From contig JBAYSX010000003.1 of NCBI GenBank assembly GCA_041675905.1, positions 62,001-126,000 of the forward strand: a stretch of 64,000 nt of DNA. Reading direction: 5' to 3'. A program made the position numbers and the translations under genes. Under the pieces are notes generated by a model that was not told the origin of the DNA, did no database searches, and saw only the letters and a list, made by a program, of their open reading frames with translations. The DNA is from Sandaracinobacteroides sp041675905 (GTDB lineage Bacteria; Pseudomonadota; Alphaproteobacteria; Sphingomonadales; Sphingomonadaceae). Positions 43,153 to 51,772 of this stretch are shown here, piece by piece; the first letter of the stretch is position 1; each line of letters begins with the position of its first letter.

Positions 43153-44340
43153 TTGCTTCAGGGCATTCACAATCTGCCGCACTGCCTGTTCTACCGAGAA
43201 CCGCCGGTCAAATAATTTCCGGCAACGCGCGGAAAGATCGGCGTCGACATCAATCTGGTCCAGCAGCGCTGTCGCGCGCTGGACTAGTTCATCGATCTGA
43301 TTGGCTTCTGAAACCTCGCCCACCTGCTCATCGCGTATCAGGCTGCACAAATCATTGCCGGCGTTTACGTTGGCCAGAACGGGCAGGCCGCTTTGCATGT
43401 AGGTCAAAAACTTGCCGGGAATATTATGAGATTTGTGACGGTGGTCCAGTGCGACAATTCCGGCATGGCATTGCCCGTAAAGATCAGGAATTTCATCCGG
43501 GTGTATTTCATCGAAAAATAATATGTTCGTTAATTCAAGCGCTTTGGCCCGCTCTTTAAGACGCGATACTTCGCTGCCGCGACCAACGAATATAAAGCCT
43601 GCGTCCCGTCGCGTCGCCATACGCTCCGCCAGGTCCAGCACAATATCCAGCCCCTGGGCAACGCCCATGTTGCCAGCATAGACAAGCAATTTGCGCCCCG
43701 CGAGCGGGGTGTCGGCCACACGGATCGGACAGGGCCTGTCCGCCGGTTTGTCCAGCCAGTTCTGCAACACTTCCAGTTCGCGTCCGGGCTTTTCCTGCCA
43801 ATCGGCGAAATAGGCGCAATTGCCTTGCGTCTGCACGCCGATCACATCCGCCACCGAATATTGATAGCGCGCTACCGCGTCAAAAAAGCGATAGGGCAGG
43901 CCGCGCCCCATCAGCCCCATATCCACCGCCCATTCAGGGAAGATGTCACGGATGATCAGATAGCCCTTGCAACCACTCTGCCGCTTCAGTACGCTCGCCA
44001 GCGGCCCGTGAAAGATCGATGGCGCATACCACACCACGCCGTCCCATTTTTGCACGGCCAGCGGACTTTTGCGTAAGTTCCGCAGCATCGTAAAAGGCAT
44101 GGCGAACTCGGCCAAAGTGCGGCGCACATAACCGATATCCTTGGTTTTGGGGGCTTGCAGCCGCAAGATTTGCGCGCCGTCGAAATCCCCCAGTTGCCAC
44201 GGACAATCAATCTCCGATGACGGCAGCATGACCGTGAGATCGTGGCCCTGCCGGGCGAATTCACGCGCCAGATCCCGCAATTGTACCGCGCCAGAGGTCC
44301 GTAACGGCGGAAATGTATCAGCAACCAGCGCAACCCGCAT
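43138..44340 (-). CDS. wbuB: Glycosyltransferase family 4, WbuB-like (L-FucNAc transferase)
   Basis: GT-B fold glycosyltransferase of 400 residues. Seen: the N-terminal acceptor domain start MRVALVADTFPPLRTSGAVQL, the GT4 donor domain with LVYAGNMGVAQGLDIVLDLAERM and the E-x7-E-like region in SHNIPGKFLTYMQSGLPVLA. In E. coli O26-type clusters wbuB follows fnlABC and transfers L-FucNAc; here it directly follows fnlC by 8 bases, so the same role is inferred. GAGGCGG precedes ATG 44340. It is the last gene of the operon, and no initiating sugar-phosphate transferase follows in this window. Confidence 0.82.
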   Translation of the reverse strand: MRVALVADTFPPLRTSGAVQLRDLAREFARQGHDLTVMLPSSEIDCPWQLGDFDGAQILRLQAPKTKDIGYVRRTLAEFAMPFTMLRNLRKSPLAVQKWDGVVWYAPSIFHGPLASVLKRQSGCKGYLIIRDIFPEWAVDMGLMGRGLPYRFFDAVARYQYSVADVIGVQTQGNCAYFADWQEKPGRELEVLQNWLDKPADRPCPIRVADTPLAGRKLLVYAGNMGVAQGLDIVLDLAERMATRRDAGFIFVGRGSEVSRLKERAKALELTNILFFDEIHPDEIPDLYGQCHAGIVALDHRHKSHNIPGKFLTYMQSGLPVLANVNAGNDLCSLIRDEQVGEVSEANQIDELVQRATALLDQIDVDADLSARCRKLFDRRFSVEQAVRQIVNALKQAPVR

Positions 44341-44348
44341 CGACCGCC

Positions 44349-45485
44349 TCAATATTTCTTCCACACGACGCGGTTCACATAGTCCGTATAGCTATGGATG
44401 ATGCGCACGACCTTATCGCTGACATTCGGGGCGGTGTAGTCGGCAACCAGGCGCAACCCGCGTTCATCACCCCTCGGCTGGCTTTCCAGGATCGCCAGCC
44501 CTTGTCGTACCCGGTCAACTTCCAGGCCAACCATCATCACCGCCGCTTCCTCCATGCCTTCGGGGCGCTCATGCGCTTCGCGCAGGTTCAGCGCAGGGAA
44601 GTTCAGGATGGAGGATTCCTCGGTGATCGTGCCGCTATCCGAAAGCACGGCCCTGGCGTGCATTTGCAAATGCACATAATCATGAAAACCCAAAGGTTTC
44701 AGCAGTCGTACCTGTGGGTGAAACACTGTGCCGGTTGCCTCCACGCGGTTCCGCGTGCGCGGATGGGTGGAAACGACCACCGGAAGATTATGGTCCTCCG
44801 CCACAGCGTTCAGTATCTGCACCAAACGGGAAAAACTGCGGTCGGACTCTATATTTTCCTCGCGATGGGCGCTGACCACGAAATATTGTTCGGGGATAAG
44901 GTCCAGCCGGTTCAATGCATCCGACGCCCGGATTTGCGGCATGTAATGATGCAATACTTCATACATCGGACTGCCGGTCTTGATGACCTGATCGGGCGGC
45001 AGCCCTTCCCGAAGCAGGTAATCGCGCGCGATGGTGCTGTAAGTCAGGTTGATGTCTGCGGTGTGATCGACGATGCGGCGGTTGGTTTCTTCCGGAACAC
45101 GCAAGTCGAAACAGCGATTACCTGCCTCCATATGGAAAATTGGGACCTTGCGCCGCTTTGCAGGAATGACGGACAGGCAACTGTTCGTATCCCCCAGAAC
45201 CAGCATCGCCTCCGGCTGCACTTCCGCCAGAACCCCATCCACTGCCGTAATCAGATTGCCAATAGTATTCGCTGCGCCCGTAGTGCCCTCGGCGCTATTC
45301 AGGAAATAATCGGGTTTACGAACGCCGAGATCGTCAAAAAAAACCTGATTCAACTCATAATCGTAATTCTGACCGGTGTGCACCAGAAGATGATCACAAT
45401 GGCGGTCCAGCGCGGCCAGCACCCGCGACAGCCGGATGATTTCAGGTCGTGTTCCCACGACCGACATGATCTTCAATTTTTGCAT
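44349..45485 (-). CDS. fnlC: UDP-N-acetyl-L-fucosamine synthase (UDP-GlcNAc 2-epimerase family)
   Basis: Last step of UDP-L-FucNAc synthesis: C-2 epimerisation of UDP-L-PneNAc (FnlC/WbjD/CapG). The 378-residue WecB-type product has VVGTRPEIIRLSRVLAAL at the N terminus, the active-site region HMEAGNRCFDLRVPEETNRRI and SDSGTITEESSILNFPALNLREAHERPEG. ATG 45485 is preferred over TTG 45491. The preceding fnlB stop lies at 45488-45490, so the two genes abut. Confidence 0.92.
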   Translation of the reverse strand: MQKLKIMSVVGTRPEIIRLSRVLAALDRHCDHLLVHTGQNYDYELNQVFFDDLGVRKPDYFLNSAEGTTGAANTIGNLITAVDGVLAEVQPEAMLVLGDTNSCLSVIPAKRRKVPIFHMEAGNRCFDLRVPEETNRRIVDHTADINLTYSTIARDYLLREGLPPDQVIKTGSPMYEVLHHYMPQIRASDALNRLDLIPEQYFVVSAHREENIESDRSFSRLVQILNAVAEDHNLPVVVSTHPRTRNRVEATGTVFHPQVRLLKPLGFHDYVHLQMHARAVLSDSGTITEESSILNFPALNLREAHERPEGMEEAAVMMVGLEVDRVRQGLAILESQPRGDERGLRLVADYTAPNVSDKVVRIIHSYTDYVNRVVWKKY

Positions 45486-45487
45486 GA

Positions 45488-46594
45488 TCAAACCTTGCTG
45501 GAGATGGTGTCAGGCCGCGCGCGGTCGAATATCTCATTAGCCCACAGCATCACAAACATTTCATCCTCGCCTACATTGGTGATGTCGTGCGACCAGCCGG
45601 GAATCGTCTCGACCACTTGCGGTGTTGCGCCGGATGTCCGCAATTCCACCCGCTCATCCGTCACCAGATGGCGAAAGCGAAACAGCGCTTCGCCCCGGAT
45701 GACTAGGAATTTCTCGGTTTTCGTATGGTGGTAATGTCCCCCACGGGTCACGCCGGGATGGGCTGTCAGGAAGCTGAACTGGCCGCAATCTGGCGTTTTC
45801 AGCATCTCCACGAATACACCACGCGGATCGGCGTGCTGCGGGATCGGGTAGGAAAAACGCTCCGTCGGCAGATAGCTCACATAGGTGGCATACAGCGCCC
45901 GCGCCAGGCCGGCGCCTACCCGCTCGGTCAAAAGCGAAACGCGGCTCGCTTCGAACGCCTCGATCTGCGCCGCAAGCTCTCCAAGCGTAATTTCATATTC
46001 CGGCTGCACCACCGCCGCCGGCTCATCCAGCGCCGAGATCAGCGCGGAGACAACATCGTCCACATAAACCAGCCGCAATTTCGCCGCTGGATCATGGATG
46101 CGGATTGGCAGGCCACGCGCGATGTTATGGCAAAAGGTCGCCACAACCGAATTATAATCCGGCCTGCACCATTTCCCGAATACGCCGGGCAGGCGGAAAA
46201 TCGCCACGGGATTGCCCATTTCTTCGCCCAGTGCCGCCACGGCCTGTTCGGCAGCCAGTTTGCTGCGACCATAGGGATTGTCGCGCCCGGCTTGCGTGGA
46301 TGACGCCAGAATCAGCGGCACCCGCCGGCCCGAAGCACGGATCGCATTGCACAGCTTGACCGTCAGGCCGGTATTCACCTCGGCGAAGGCGCTTTCGTCT
46401 GCCGGGCGGTTCTCTCCGGCCAGATGGATGACCGCATCGGCCCCTGCCACCAGTGCGGGCAAGGTGGCGGGATCGTCGCCACGCACAAATGGCACGATAG
46501 AAAAACCCGGCAGTTCCCCCAGCCGAACCGTCAGATTCCGGCCGATGAAACCCCGCGCCCCTGTCACCACAATCCGGCGCACCGGCTGCGTCAT
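45488..46594 (-). CDS. fnlB: UDP-L-FucNAc pathway reductase/epimerase FnlB (CapF-like)
   Basis: Second enzyme of UDP-L-FucNAc synthesis: C-3 epimerisation and NADPH reduction of the 4-keto intermediate to UDP-L-6dTalNAc/PneNAc-type products (FnlB/WbjC/CapF). The 368-residue product has an N-terminal Rossmann SDR domain (VTGARGFIGRNLTVRLGELPG, about 8-30) and a C-terminal cupin domain (about 250-365) with HPGVTRGGHYHHTKTEKFLVIRGEALFRF, the zinc-cupin region of CapF. It follows fnlA by three bases. Confidence 0.92.
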   Translation of the reverse strand: MTQPVRRIVVTGARGFIGRNLTVRLGELPGFSIVPFVRGDDPATLPALVAGADAVIHLAGENRPADESAFAEVNTGLTVKLCNAIRASGRRVPLILASSTQAGRDNPYGRSKLAAEQAVAALGEEMGNPVAIFRLPGVFGKWCRPDYNSVVATFCHNIARGLPIRIHDPAAKLRLVYVDDVVSALISALDEPAAVVQPEYEITLGELAAQIEAFEASRVSLLTERVGAGLARALYATYVSYLPTERFSYPIPQHADPRGVFVEMLKTPDCGQFSFLTAHPGVTRGGHYHHTKTEKFLVIRGEALFRFRHLVTDERVELRTSGATPQVVETIPGWSHDITNVGEDEMFVMLWANEIFDRARPDTISSKV

Positions 46595-46597
46595 TGC

Positions 46598-47626
46598 TTA
46601 CTCCTCGGGTTCCACATGCTCGCCGCGCACAATCGCCTGCATGAAACGCAGCTTCATTAGCAGCGCCTGCATGCCCTTGACATCCAGCCGCGTGGTATTG
46701 TGCGAATTATAATCGACGGCCTGCGAAATCCGCACTTCGCCCTGTTCGACGAACTTGCCATAGTTCAGATCGCGCAGGTCTGGCGGCACGCGGTAATAGC
46801 CGCCAAGATCCTCTGCCGCCACCATTTCCTCGCGCGAAAGCAATACCTCGAACAGCTTTTCGCCGTGGCGGGTGCCGATGGTGTTGATCGGATGATCCGG
46901 CACGCCCAACAGGTCTGTCAGGGCAATCGCCAGCGTCTCGATGGTCGCGGCCGGGGCCTTTTGCACGTAAATTTCGCCGGGGCTGCCATGCTGGAAGGCA
47001 TAGAGTACCAGGTCCACCGCATCGTCCAGCGTCATCATGAAACGCGTCATCGCGCCATCGGTGAGGGTGATGGGCTGTCCGCCCCTGATCTGGTTGGTGA
47101 ACAGCGGGATCACCGACCCGCGCGAGGCCATCACATTGCCATAGCGGGTGGCACAGATGACCGTATCGCTGCTGGACCGGGATTTGGCGACAATCACCTT
47201 CTCCATCATCGCCTTGCTGATGCCCATGGCGTTGATCGGATACACGGCCTTGTCGGTGGAAAGGCAGACGACGCGTTTCACGCCGCTGGTGATCGCTGCC
47301 TCCAGCGTATTTTCCGTGCCCAATACATTGGTTTTCACCGCTTCCATCGGGTGAAATTCGCAACTGGGCACCTGTTTCAGCGCTGCGGCATGATAGATGA
47401 AATCCACCCCGCGCACGGCGTTCAGGATAGACTGATAATCCCGCACATCCCCGATGTAGAATTTCAGTTTCGCGCTGTTGTACTTCTTGCGCATGTCGTC
47501 CTGCTTCTTCTCGTCCCGGCTGAAGATGCGGATTTCGCGCAGATCGGAATCGAGAAACCGCCGCAAAACGGCATTCCCGAAGGAGCCGGTTCCGCCGGTG
47601 ATAAGCAGGGTTTTATCGGTGAACAT
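46598..47626 (-). CDS. fnlA: UDP-GlcNAc 4,6-dehydratase / 5- and 3-epimerase FnlA (CapE-like)
   Basis: First enzyme of UDP-L-FucNAc synthesis. It dehydrates UDP-GlcNAc with C-5 inversion to the L-arabino-4-ketose and then epimerises C-3. The 342-residue extended SDR has TGGTGSFGNA (10-19), S123-T-D-K126 and M134-xxx-K138: the MxxxK triad of FnlA/CapE in place of YxxxK of PseB. The C-terminal half has RYGNVMASRGSVIPLF. Overlaps the end of wzy by 14 bases. No pseB is present in the operon, and the first intermediate of FnlA equals the PseB product. Confidence 0.93.
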   Translation of the reverse strand: MFTDKTLLITGGTGSFGNAVLRRFLDSDLREIRIFSRDEKKQDDMRKKYNSAKLKFYIGDVRDYQSILNAVRGVDFIYHAAALKQVPSCEFHPMEAVKTNVLGTENTLEAAITSGVKRVVCLSTDKAVYPINAMGISKAMMEKVIVAKSRSSSDTVICATRYGNVMASRGSVIPLFTNQIRGGQPITLTDGAMTRFMMTLDDAVDLVLYAFQHGSPGEIYVQKAPAATIETLAIALTDLLGVPDHPINTIGTRHGEKLFEVLLSREEMVAAEDLGGYYRVPPDLRDLNYGKFVEQGEVRISQAVDYNSHNTTRLDVKGMQALLMKLRFMQAIVRGEHVEPEE

Positions 47627-48974
47627 TGGTTGGAACCCCCCTTTCTAATTTTCGTGGAGATAAGTAAGCAATAATAAAAAGAAAAGATAGTAAAATTATA
47701 ATATTAATGACGTTGAAATTTCCCACATACCAAACAGATAAAAGAAAAAAATGAAAGGAAAATACAAAAAATGCAGTAATTATATTCTTTAATCTGACAT
47801 AGTGCACGATAGTCGCTTGTAAATATCCCAAAAAAATACCAAAAATTATAAGAAATATAATAGAAATAGGAATCCCAAACGTAAGTATTTGCCACGATGG
47901 GAGGAAACCCGATAGGCTGGTCCCCGAAATTTCGTGCGCTGCTTGCACATTAAGAGGAAGATATCTATCGCTAATAATTTCTCTTAGATGAAAGATATTA
48001 ATATATTCCCCAACCGATCCAAGTCCAAAATATAGTATACCGGCTGCCTCGTTAAACGTGCTCCAAGGAAGTTGGGCCTGCAAGGTAAACCTAGAGAAAA
48101 TAAACATTACCCCCAGACCGGCTACTTCATACCGGTATGCTACCTGCGCTGCCATAATAATTATTACGGATATAATTCCAGTAACGGTTTTTATGGGGTA
48201 TGTACGATTCGTTTTTGCAGCATATACAAATAACCAAGAGGACATATACATAATAAATAAGGAAAATTTCTCACCTAATAAGAACAGTCCTAAAAATACG
48301 TACAGTGCAGCATATATCTTTCCGATCCTCGAGCTGGTAATACCACCCGAAGCATTGAGAGAAAGGGCCGAAACCCAAAAAAAAGTCAGAATAATCAAAA
48401 TTCGTAGAAATGATAGGAACGATGGAGCCGCCGAACCCCAATAATTGGTCCTTGATATTCCCAATAATACGGGACTTCCATATATAAGTAAAACAAAAAG
48501 TGAACATATTATTATAAATAAAACAGTATATTTCACCACCATATTTCCCCAATAGGGAGGTAAAATAGAGAATGATCTATGTGTTCCAGGGTTAAATAAC
48601 TTGTACCCTTGCTGAATAGCCTCAGATGTAATTAATAGAGACAGAACAAGAAACCAAAAAACGCCGTTGCCTGTGCCAAACATCTTGATTTCATACATGC
48701 GCTCTCCGAAAGAGGCTAGAGTCGAACCTATTAGCACACCCATAAAATAAAAGATTTGATATAACGATGTTAGGAATGCATCAAAATTACGTTTTAAAAA
48801 TATCCCTATATAGGACACGATCCCAATCCACCCGGAGGCATATACGAGCTTCATCGAAACAGTATCTACCACTGTAGGTCCGGATGCCTCAATATAAAAC
48901 ATAACTATACAGAGGGCGGAAAGTGCCAACAGAACAAATTTGTGTATTATATACTGTGTTCGAATTGAAATCAT
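47613..48974 (-). CDS. wzy: Oligosaccharide repeat-unit polymerase, Wzy-like
   Basis: Very hydrophobic inner-membrane protein of 453 residues with about ten to twelve predicted membrane segments and a large periplasmic loop late in the sequence (about 300-370), the usual topology of Wzy polymerases, which join repeat units made by the Wzx pathway. Sequence motifs are weak, as always in this family. The gene is far more AT-rich than its neighbours and uses A/T-ending codons, a sign of recent transfer. ATG 48974 is preferred; a TTG at 48989 overlaps the preceding stop. Neither has a good ribosome site. Confidence 0.75.
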   Translation of the reverse strand: MISIRTQYIIHKFVLLALSALCIVMFYIEASGPTVVDTVSMKLVYASGWIGIVSYIGIFLKRNFDAFLTSLYQIFYFMGVLIGSTLASFGERMYEIKMFGTGNGVFWFLVLSLLITSEAIQQGYKLFNPGTHRSFSILPPYWGNMVVKYTVLFIIICSLFVLLIYGSPVLLGISRTNYWGSAAPSFLSFLRILIILTFFWVSALSLNASGGITSSRIGKIYAALYVFLGLFLLGEKFSLFIMYMSSWLFVYAAKTNRTYPIKTVTGIISVIIIMAAQVAYRYEVAGLGVMFIFSRFTLQAQLPWSTFNEAAGILYFGLGSVGEYINIFHLREIISDRYLPLNVQAAHEISGTSLSGFLPSWQILTFGIPISIIFLIIFGIFLGYLQATIVHYVRLKNIITAFFVFSFHFFLLSVWYVGNFNVINIIILLSFLFIIAYLSPRKLERGVPTNVHR

Positions 48975-48985
48975 ATTATTATTAT

Positions 48986-50164
48986 TCAAACATTAAGTGC
49001 GCATTTCAAAAATTTTATGCGCGATTCGTTCATGTGTTCGATATCATATTTGCCCGTCTGTAAAGGTGTTTTGAACTGACTAATACTCAAACCATATTTA
49101 TCGGAAGGGAATGTGGCGCCTGAAACGAGAGTTAAAAATGCTACCGGCTTTCCCCGAAGAAGAAAATCTACCGCTGAGGTGGAATGTTTTGTGAAAAGGA
49201 CATCATATTGGTCAGAGAGGTCTTCCATATGCGCCCGTTCAATCACAATTCCTCTTGCAGTCATTAAAAGCCATAGTTTAATCATCCAAACACTTTTTGT
49301 GGCTGGGTGCATTTTTATTGCCATACGGTCAAAGCTCTTCCCTTTCGGGAAAAATGTCTTCTTGGCTATACCAACCAATTCCTTGATCTCGTCATGCTTG
49401 AAAGACGGGGCAACAAGAATTTTCCAGTTTTTATCCCCTTCTTCCGGCATGACGAAGATGTCGCTTTTGCTTTCCAGATCGTCCTTGTACCGGCCCTTGA
49501 CCACCATTTTTCCATTTGGCGCGCGGCTTTGGAAGTGCACCCGTGAAAGCTCACCCCATGCCCAGAATTCCTGTGCGTTGGCGGGGAAGTAAAATTTTTC
49601 ACTCAGAACAAGACCATGCTGTATCACGATCGTCCGGCAGTCTGCCCTTTGATGGAGAGCGGCAATTATTGCAGCGACGTCGAAAGGCTGGTCATTGTAG
49701 CAGATGAAGTTTCGTGTCGAAGCGAATCCGCGATCGATGGATATTTGTATCGCCGCAAAAAAATGCAGGAGAAAGAGGTTCAGATATCGTGCTCTGCGCG
49801 TGACGAGCATCAGCAGCAGGTAATATGTCTGGAACAGAATGTGCCGTATGGCGAAGCGAGGCAAGGCCAGCTGATGCATTTTCGTGTTTGCACGGGGCGA
49901 GGTATACGCTTGCAGTTTGCCGAATTCAGCTTCCAGTGATGCTTTCTGATTTTGGAACAGCCGTAACTGATTTGGGCCCTTTATAAATGCCACTGTTTCG
50001 GCATCCGATATCCCGCCCCGGAGCCATGCATAGGACAATGTGGTGCGAAGGCATTTCAAAAAAACAAAGCCGGCTTTCCCCTCCGCGATCAGGCGATACA
50101 GGTGGAAATCCCCTTCTCCGGCCAGTGTGCGGATGAGGGCCAGTGTCGGCTTTGGCGAAACCAC
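48986..50164 (-). CDS. Putative glycosyltransferase of the polysaccharide cluster
   Basis: I do not recognise a named family with certainty. The 392-residue product looks like a two-domain GT-B-type protein: ICYNDQPFDVAAIIAALHQRADCRTIVIQHGLVLSEKF in the middle, and a C-terminal part with ILVAPSFKHDE, RMAIKMHPATKSVW and FTKHSTSAVDFLLRGKPVAF, which resembles the donor-binding half of capsule/sialyl-type transferases. Its place directly after pseI makes it the best candidate for the nonulosonic acid transferase. A GTG start at 50164 is used, two bases past the pseI stop. G+C falls along the gene toward wzy. Confidence 0.6.
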   Translation of the reverse strand: MVSPKPTLALIRTLAGEGDFHLYRLIAEGKAGFVFLKCLRTTLSYAWLRGGISDAETVAFIKGPNQLRLFQNQKASLEAEFGKLQAYTSPRANTKMHQLALPRFAIRHILFQTYYLLLMLVTRRARYLNLFLLHFFAAIQISIDRGFASTRNFICYNDQPFDVAAIIAALHQRADCRTIVIQHGLVLSEKFYFPANAQEFWAWGELSRVHFQSRAPNGKMVVKGRYKDDLESKSDIFVMPEEGDKNWKILVAPSFKHDEIKELVGIAKKTFFPKGKSFDRMAIKMHPATKSVWMIKLWLLMTARGIVIERAHMEDLSDQYDVLFTKHSTSAVDFLLRGKPVAFLTLVSGATFPSDKYGLSISQFKTPLQTGKYDIEHMNESRIKFLKCALNV

Positions 50165-50165
50165 C

Positions 50166-51215
50166 TTATTCGATGTCCTCGAAATGAACCGGGGTGAATT
50201 CGTTGACGTTGCGGGCGAGTGTTTGCCCCATCACGGCGTCCAGATATTTCGGCGCCAGCCCATAGCCCGGACGCACGCTGCGGATGGCGTCGGCGGTGAT
50301 CACATCGCCCGCTTTCATATCCTTCACGAAATACAGCGACCGGCGGAATTGCGCATTGCCCTGTTCGCTCGATTTGCGGCCATAATCCACCTGGCCCAGT
50401 GCCGCCCACGCGGTTTTTGCGCCCGCGCACAGGGCCGCCATCTCCAAGGGTTGCAGCGAGAAGCTGTCGTCCGGGCCGCCGCCGCTGCGATCCAGCGTGA
50501 AATGCTTTTCGATGATGGATGCGCCCAGCGCCACGCTGGCGATCGCCGTGGTGTTATCCAGCGTGTGATCCGACAGGCCCGTAACCAGCCCGAAACGGGC
50601 GATCATGTCGGGGATGGTGCGCAGATTATAATCCTCAGCCGGGGCGGGATAGCCGCTCACGCAATGCAGGATCGCCAGTTCCCGGCAGCCGCCATCGCGC
50701 GCGGCGGCGATGGCCTCGGCGATTTCATCGGCGTCGGCCATGCCGGTGGAGATGATCATCGGCTTTCCCGTGCCCGCCACATGGCGGATCAAGGGCAGGT
50801 CCACCGCCTCGAAAGAGGCGATTTTATAGGCAGGCGCGTTCAAATCCTCCAGCAGATCGACGGCGGTGGTATCGAACGGCGAGCTGAAGATGGTGATGCC
50901 AAGATCGCGGGCATGATCGAACAGCGGCTTGTGCCATTCCCATGGCATATGGGCTTCTTCGTAAAGCTCGTACAGCGTTCTCCCGTCCCACAAGCCGCCG
51001 TGGATGCGAAACTCCTCGCTGTCGGAATTGAGCGTGATCGTATCCGGTTTGTAGGTTTGCAGCTTTACAGCATCCGCGCCCGCCTGTTTCGCTGCCTGCA
51101 CGATGCGCAGCGCCGTTTCCAGGCTGCCATTATGATTGGCGGACAGTTCGGCAATCACATAGGGGGGATGGTCAGGGCCAATAGGGCGGCCGGCAATTGC
51201 AATCGCGTTGGTCAT
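50166..51215 (-). CDS. pseI: Pseudaminic acid synthase PseI
   Basis: Condenses 6-deoxy-AltdiNAc with phosphoenolpyruvate to form pseudaminic acid. The 349-residue product has a NeuB TIM-barrel domain (about 15-275, with VIAELSANHNGSLETAL and LSDHTLDNTTAIASVALGASIIEKHFTLDR) and a C-terminal antifreeze/SAF domain (about 290-349, SLYFVKDMKAGDVIT and IRSVRPGYGLAPKYLD). These segments fit PseI better than NeuB or LegI. GGAGCG precedes the ATG. Confidence 0.92.
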   Translation of the reverse strand: MTNAIAIAGRPIGPDHPPYVIAELSANHNGSLETALRIVQAAKQAGADAVKLQTYKPDTITLNSDSEEFRIHGGLWDGRTLYELYEEAHMPWEWHKPLFDHARDLGITIFSSPFDTTAVDLLEDLNAPAYKIASFEAVDLPLIRHVAGTGKPMIISTGMADADEIAEAIAAARDGGCRELAILHCVSGYPAPAEDYNLRTIPDMIARFGLVTGLSDHTLDNTTAIASVALGASIIEKHFTLDRSGGGPDDSFSLQPLEMAALCAGAKTAWAALGQVDYGRKSSEQGNAQFRRSLYFVKDMKAGDVITADAIRSVRPGYGLAPKYLDAVMGQTLARNVNEFTPVHFEDIE

Positions 51216-51216
51216 T

Positions 51217-51771
51217 TTATCGCTCCTGCGGCGCGCCGGTCAGTCTGGTCTGCATTTCGTTGCGTTTGCTTGCCCATTCGTCGGCAAGCAACCCCAATCG
51301 GACGATATCGATATAATTGCCGTCCAATCGATGATGCTGGCGAAATGTGCCTTCGATCAGGAAGCCGAATTTCTGATGCAAACGAATAACCGGTGCATTG
51401 AACGCCAGTACCTCACAATGCAGCTTGTGTAGGCCGATCGTGGTGAAAACATGATCGATTGCCAGAAATTCCATGCGTGATCCCGTTCCCCGGGGCGCAT
51501 TGGGCGCAGCATAAAAAGCCCAGGAGCAATTGGAATTGACGCGATCGATTGCCGTGAAGCCGACGATGCCCAGCGGGGAGGCGTCGTTTTCGTACATGAA
51601 ATATTGCTGATCTTCGCGTGAGCGTGTCCGTTGCCACCAGGAAAGATGCTCGGCGGGAGAGATTTCGTGGCGAGTGTACATGTTGGCGCGCACGGAAGGA
51701 GCGTTGCGCCAGGAGCGCATCAGTTCCAGTTCATGGTCTTCAATTGCACGCAATTGTCCTGATGCACTCAT
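51217..51771 (-). CDS. pseH: Pseudaminic acid pathway N-acetyltransferase PseH
   Basis: GNAT-family enzyme that N-acetylates C-4 of UDP-4-amino-4,6-dideoxy-AltNAc. The 184-residue product has the PseH-like start EDHELELMRSWRNAPSVRANMYTRHEISPAEHLSWW, the acetyl-CoA region SWAFYAAPNAPRGTGSRMEFLAIDHVF and the C-terminal HKLHCEVLAFNAPVIRLHQKFGFLIEGTFRQHH. It abuts pseI and pseG with one-base gaps. Confidence 0.9.
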   Translation of the reverse strand: MSASGQLRAIEDHELELMRSWRNAPSVRANMYTRHEISPAEHLSWWQRTRSREDQQYFMYENDASPLGIVGFTAIDRVNSNCSWAFYAAPNAPRGTGSRMEFLAIDHVFTTIGLHKLHCEVLAFNAPVIRLHQKFGFLIEGTFRQHHRLDGNYIDIVRLGLLADEWASKRNEMQTRLTGAPQER

Positions 51772-51772
51772 G

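Noticed and set aside
44313..45734. 473-codon plus-strand ORF
   Set aside because: Antisense to fnlC and part of fnlB, both certain genes.
46598..47626. Reading this gene as pseB
   Set aside because: The catalytic triad has Met134 in place of the Tyr of PseB, and it lies directly before fnlB and fnlC, so FnlA is the better call.
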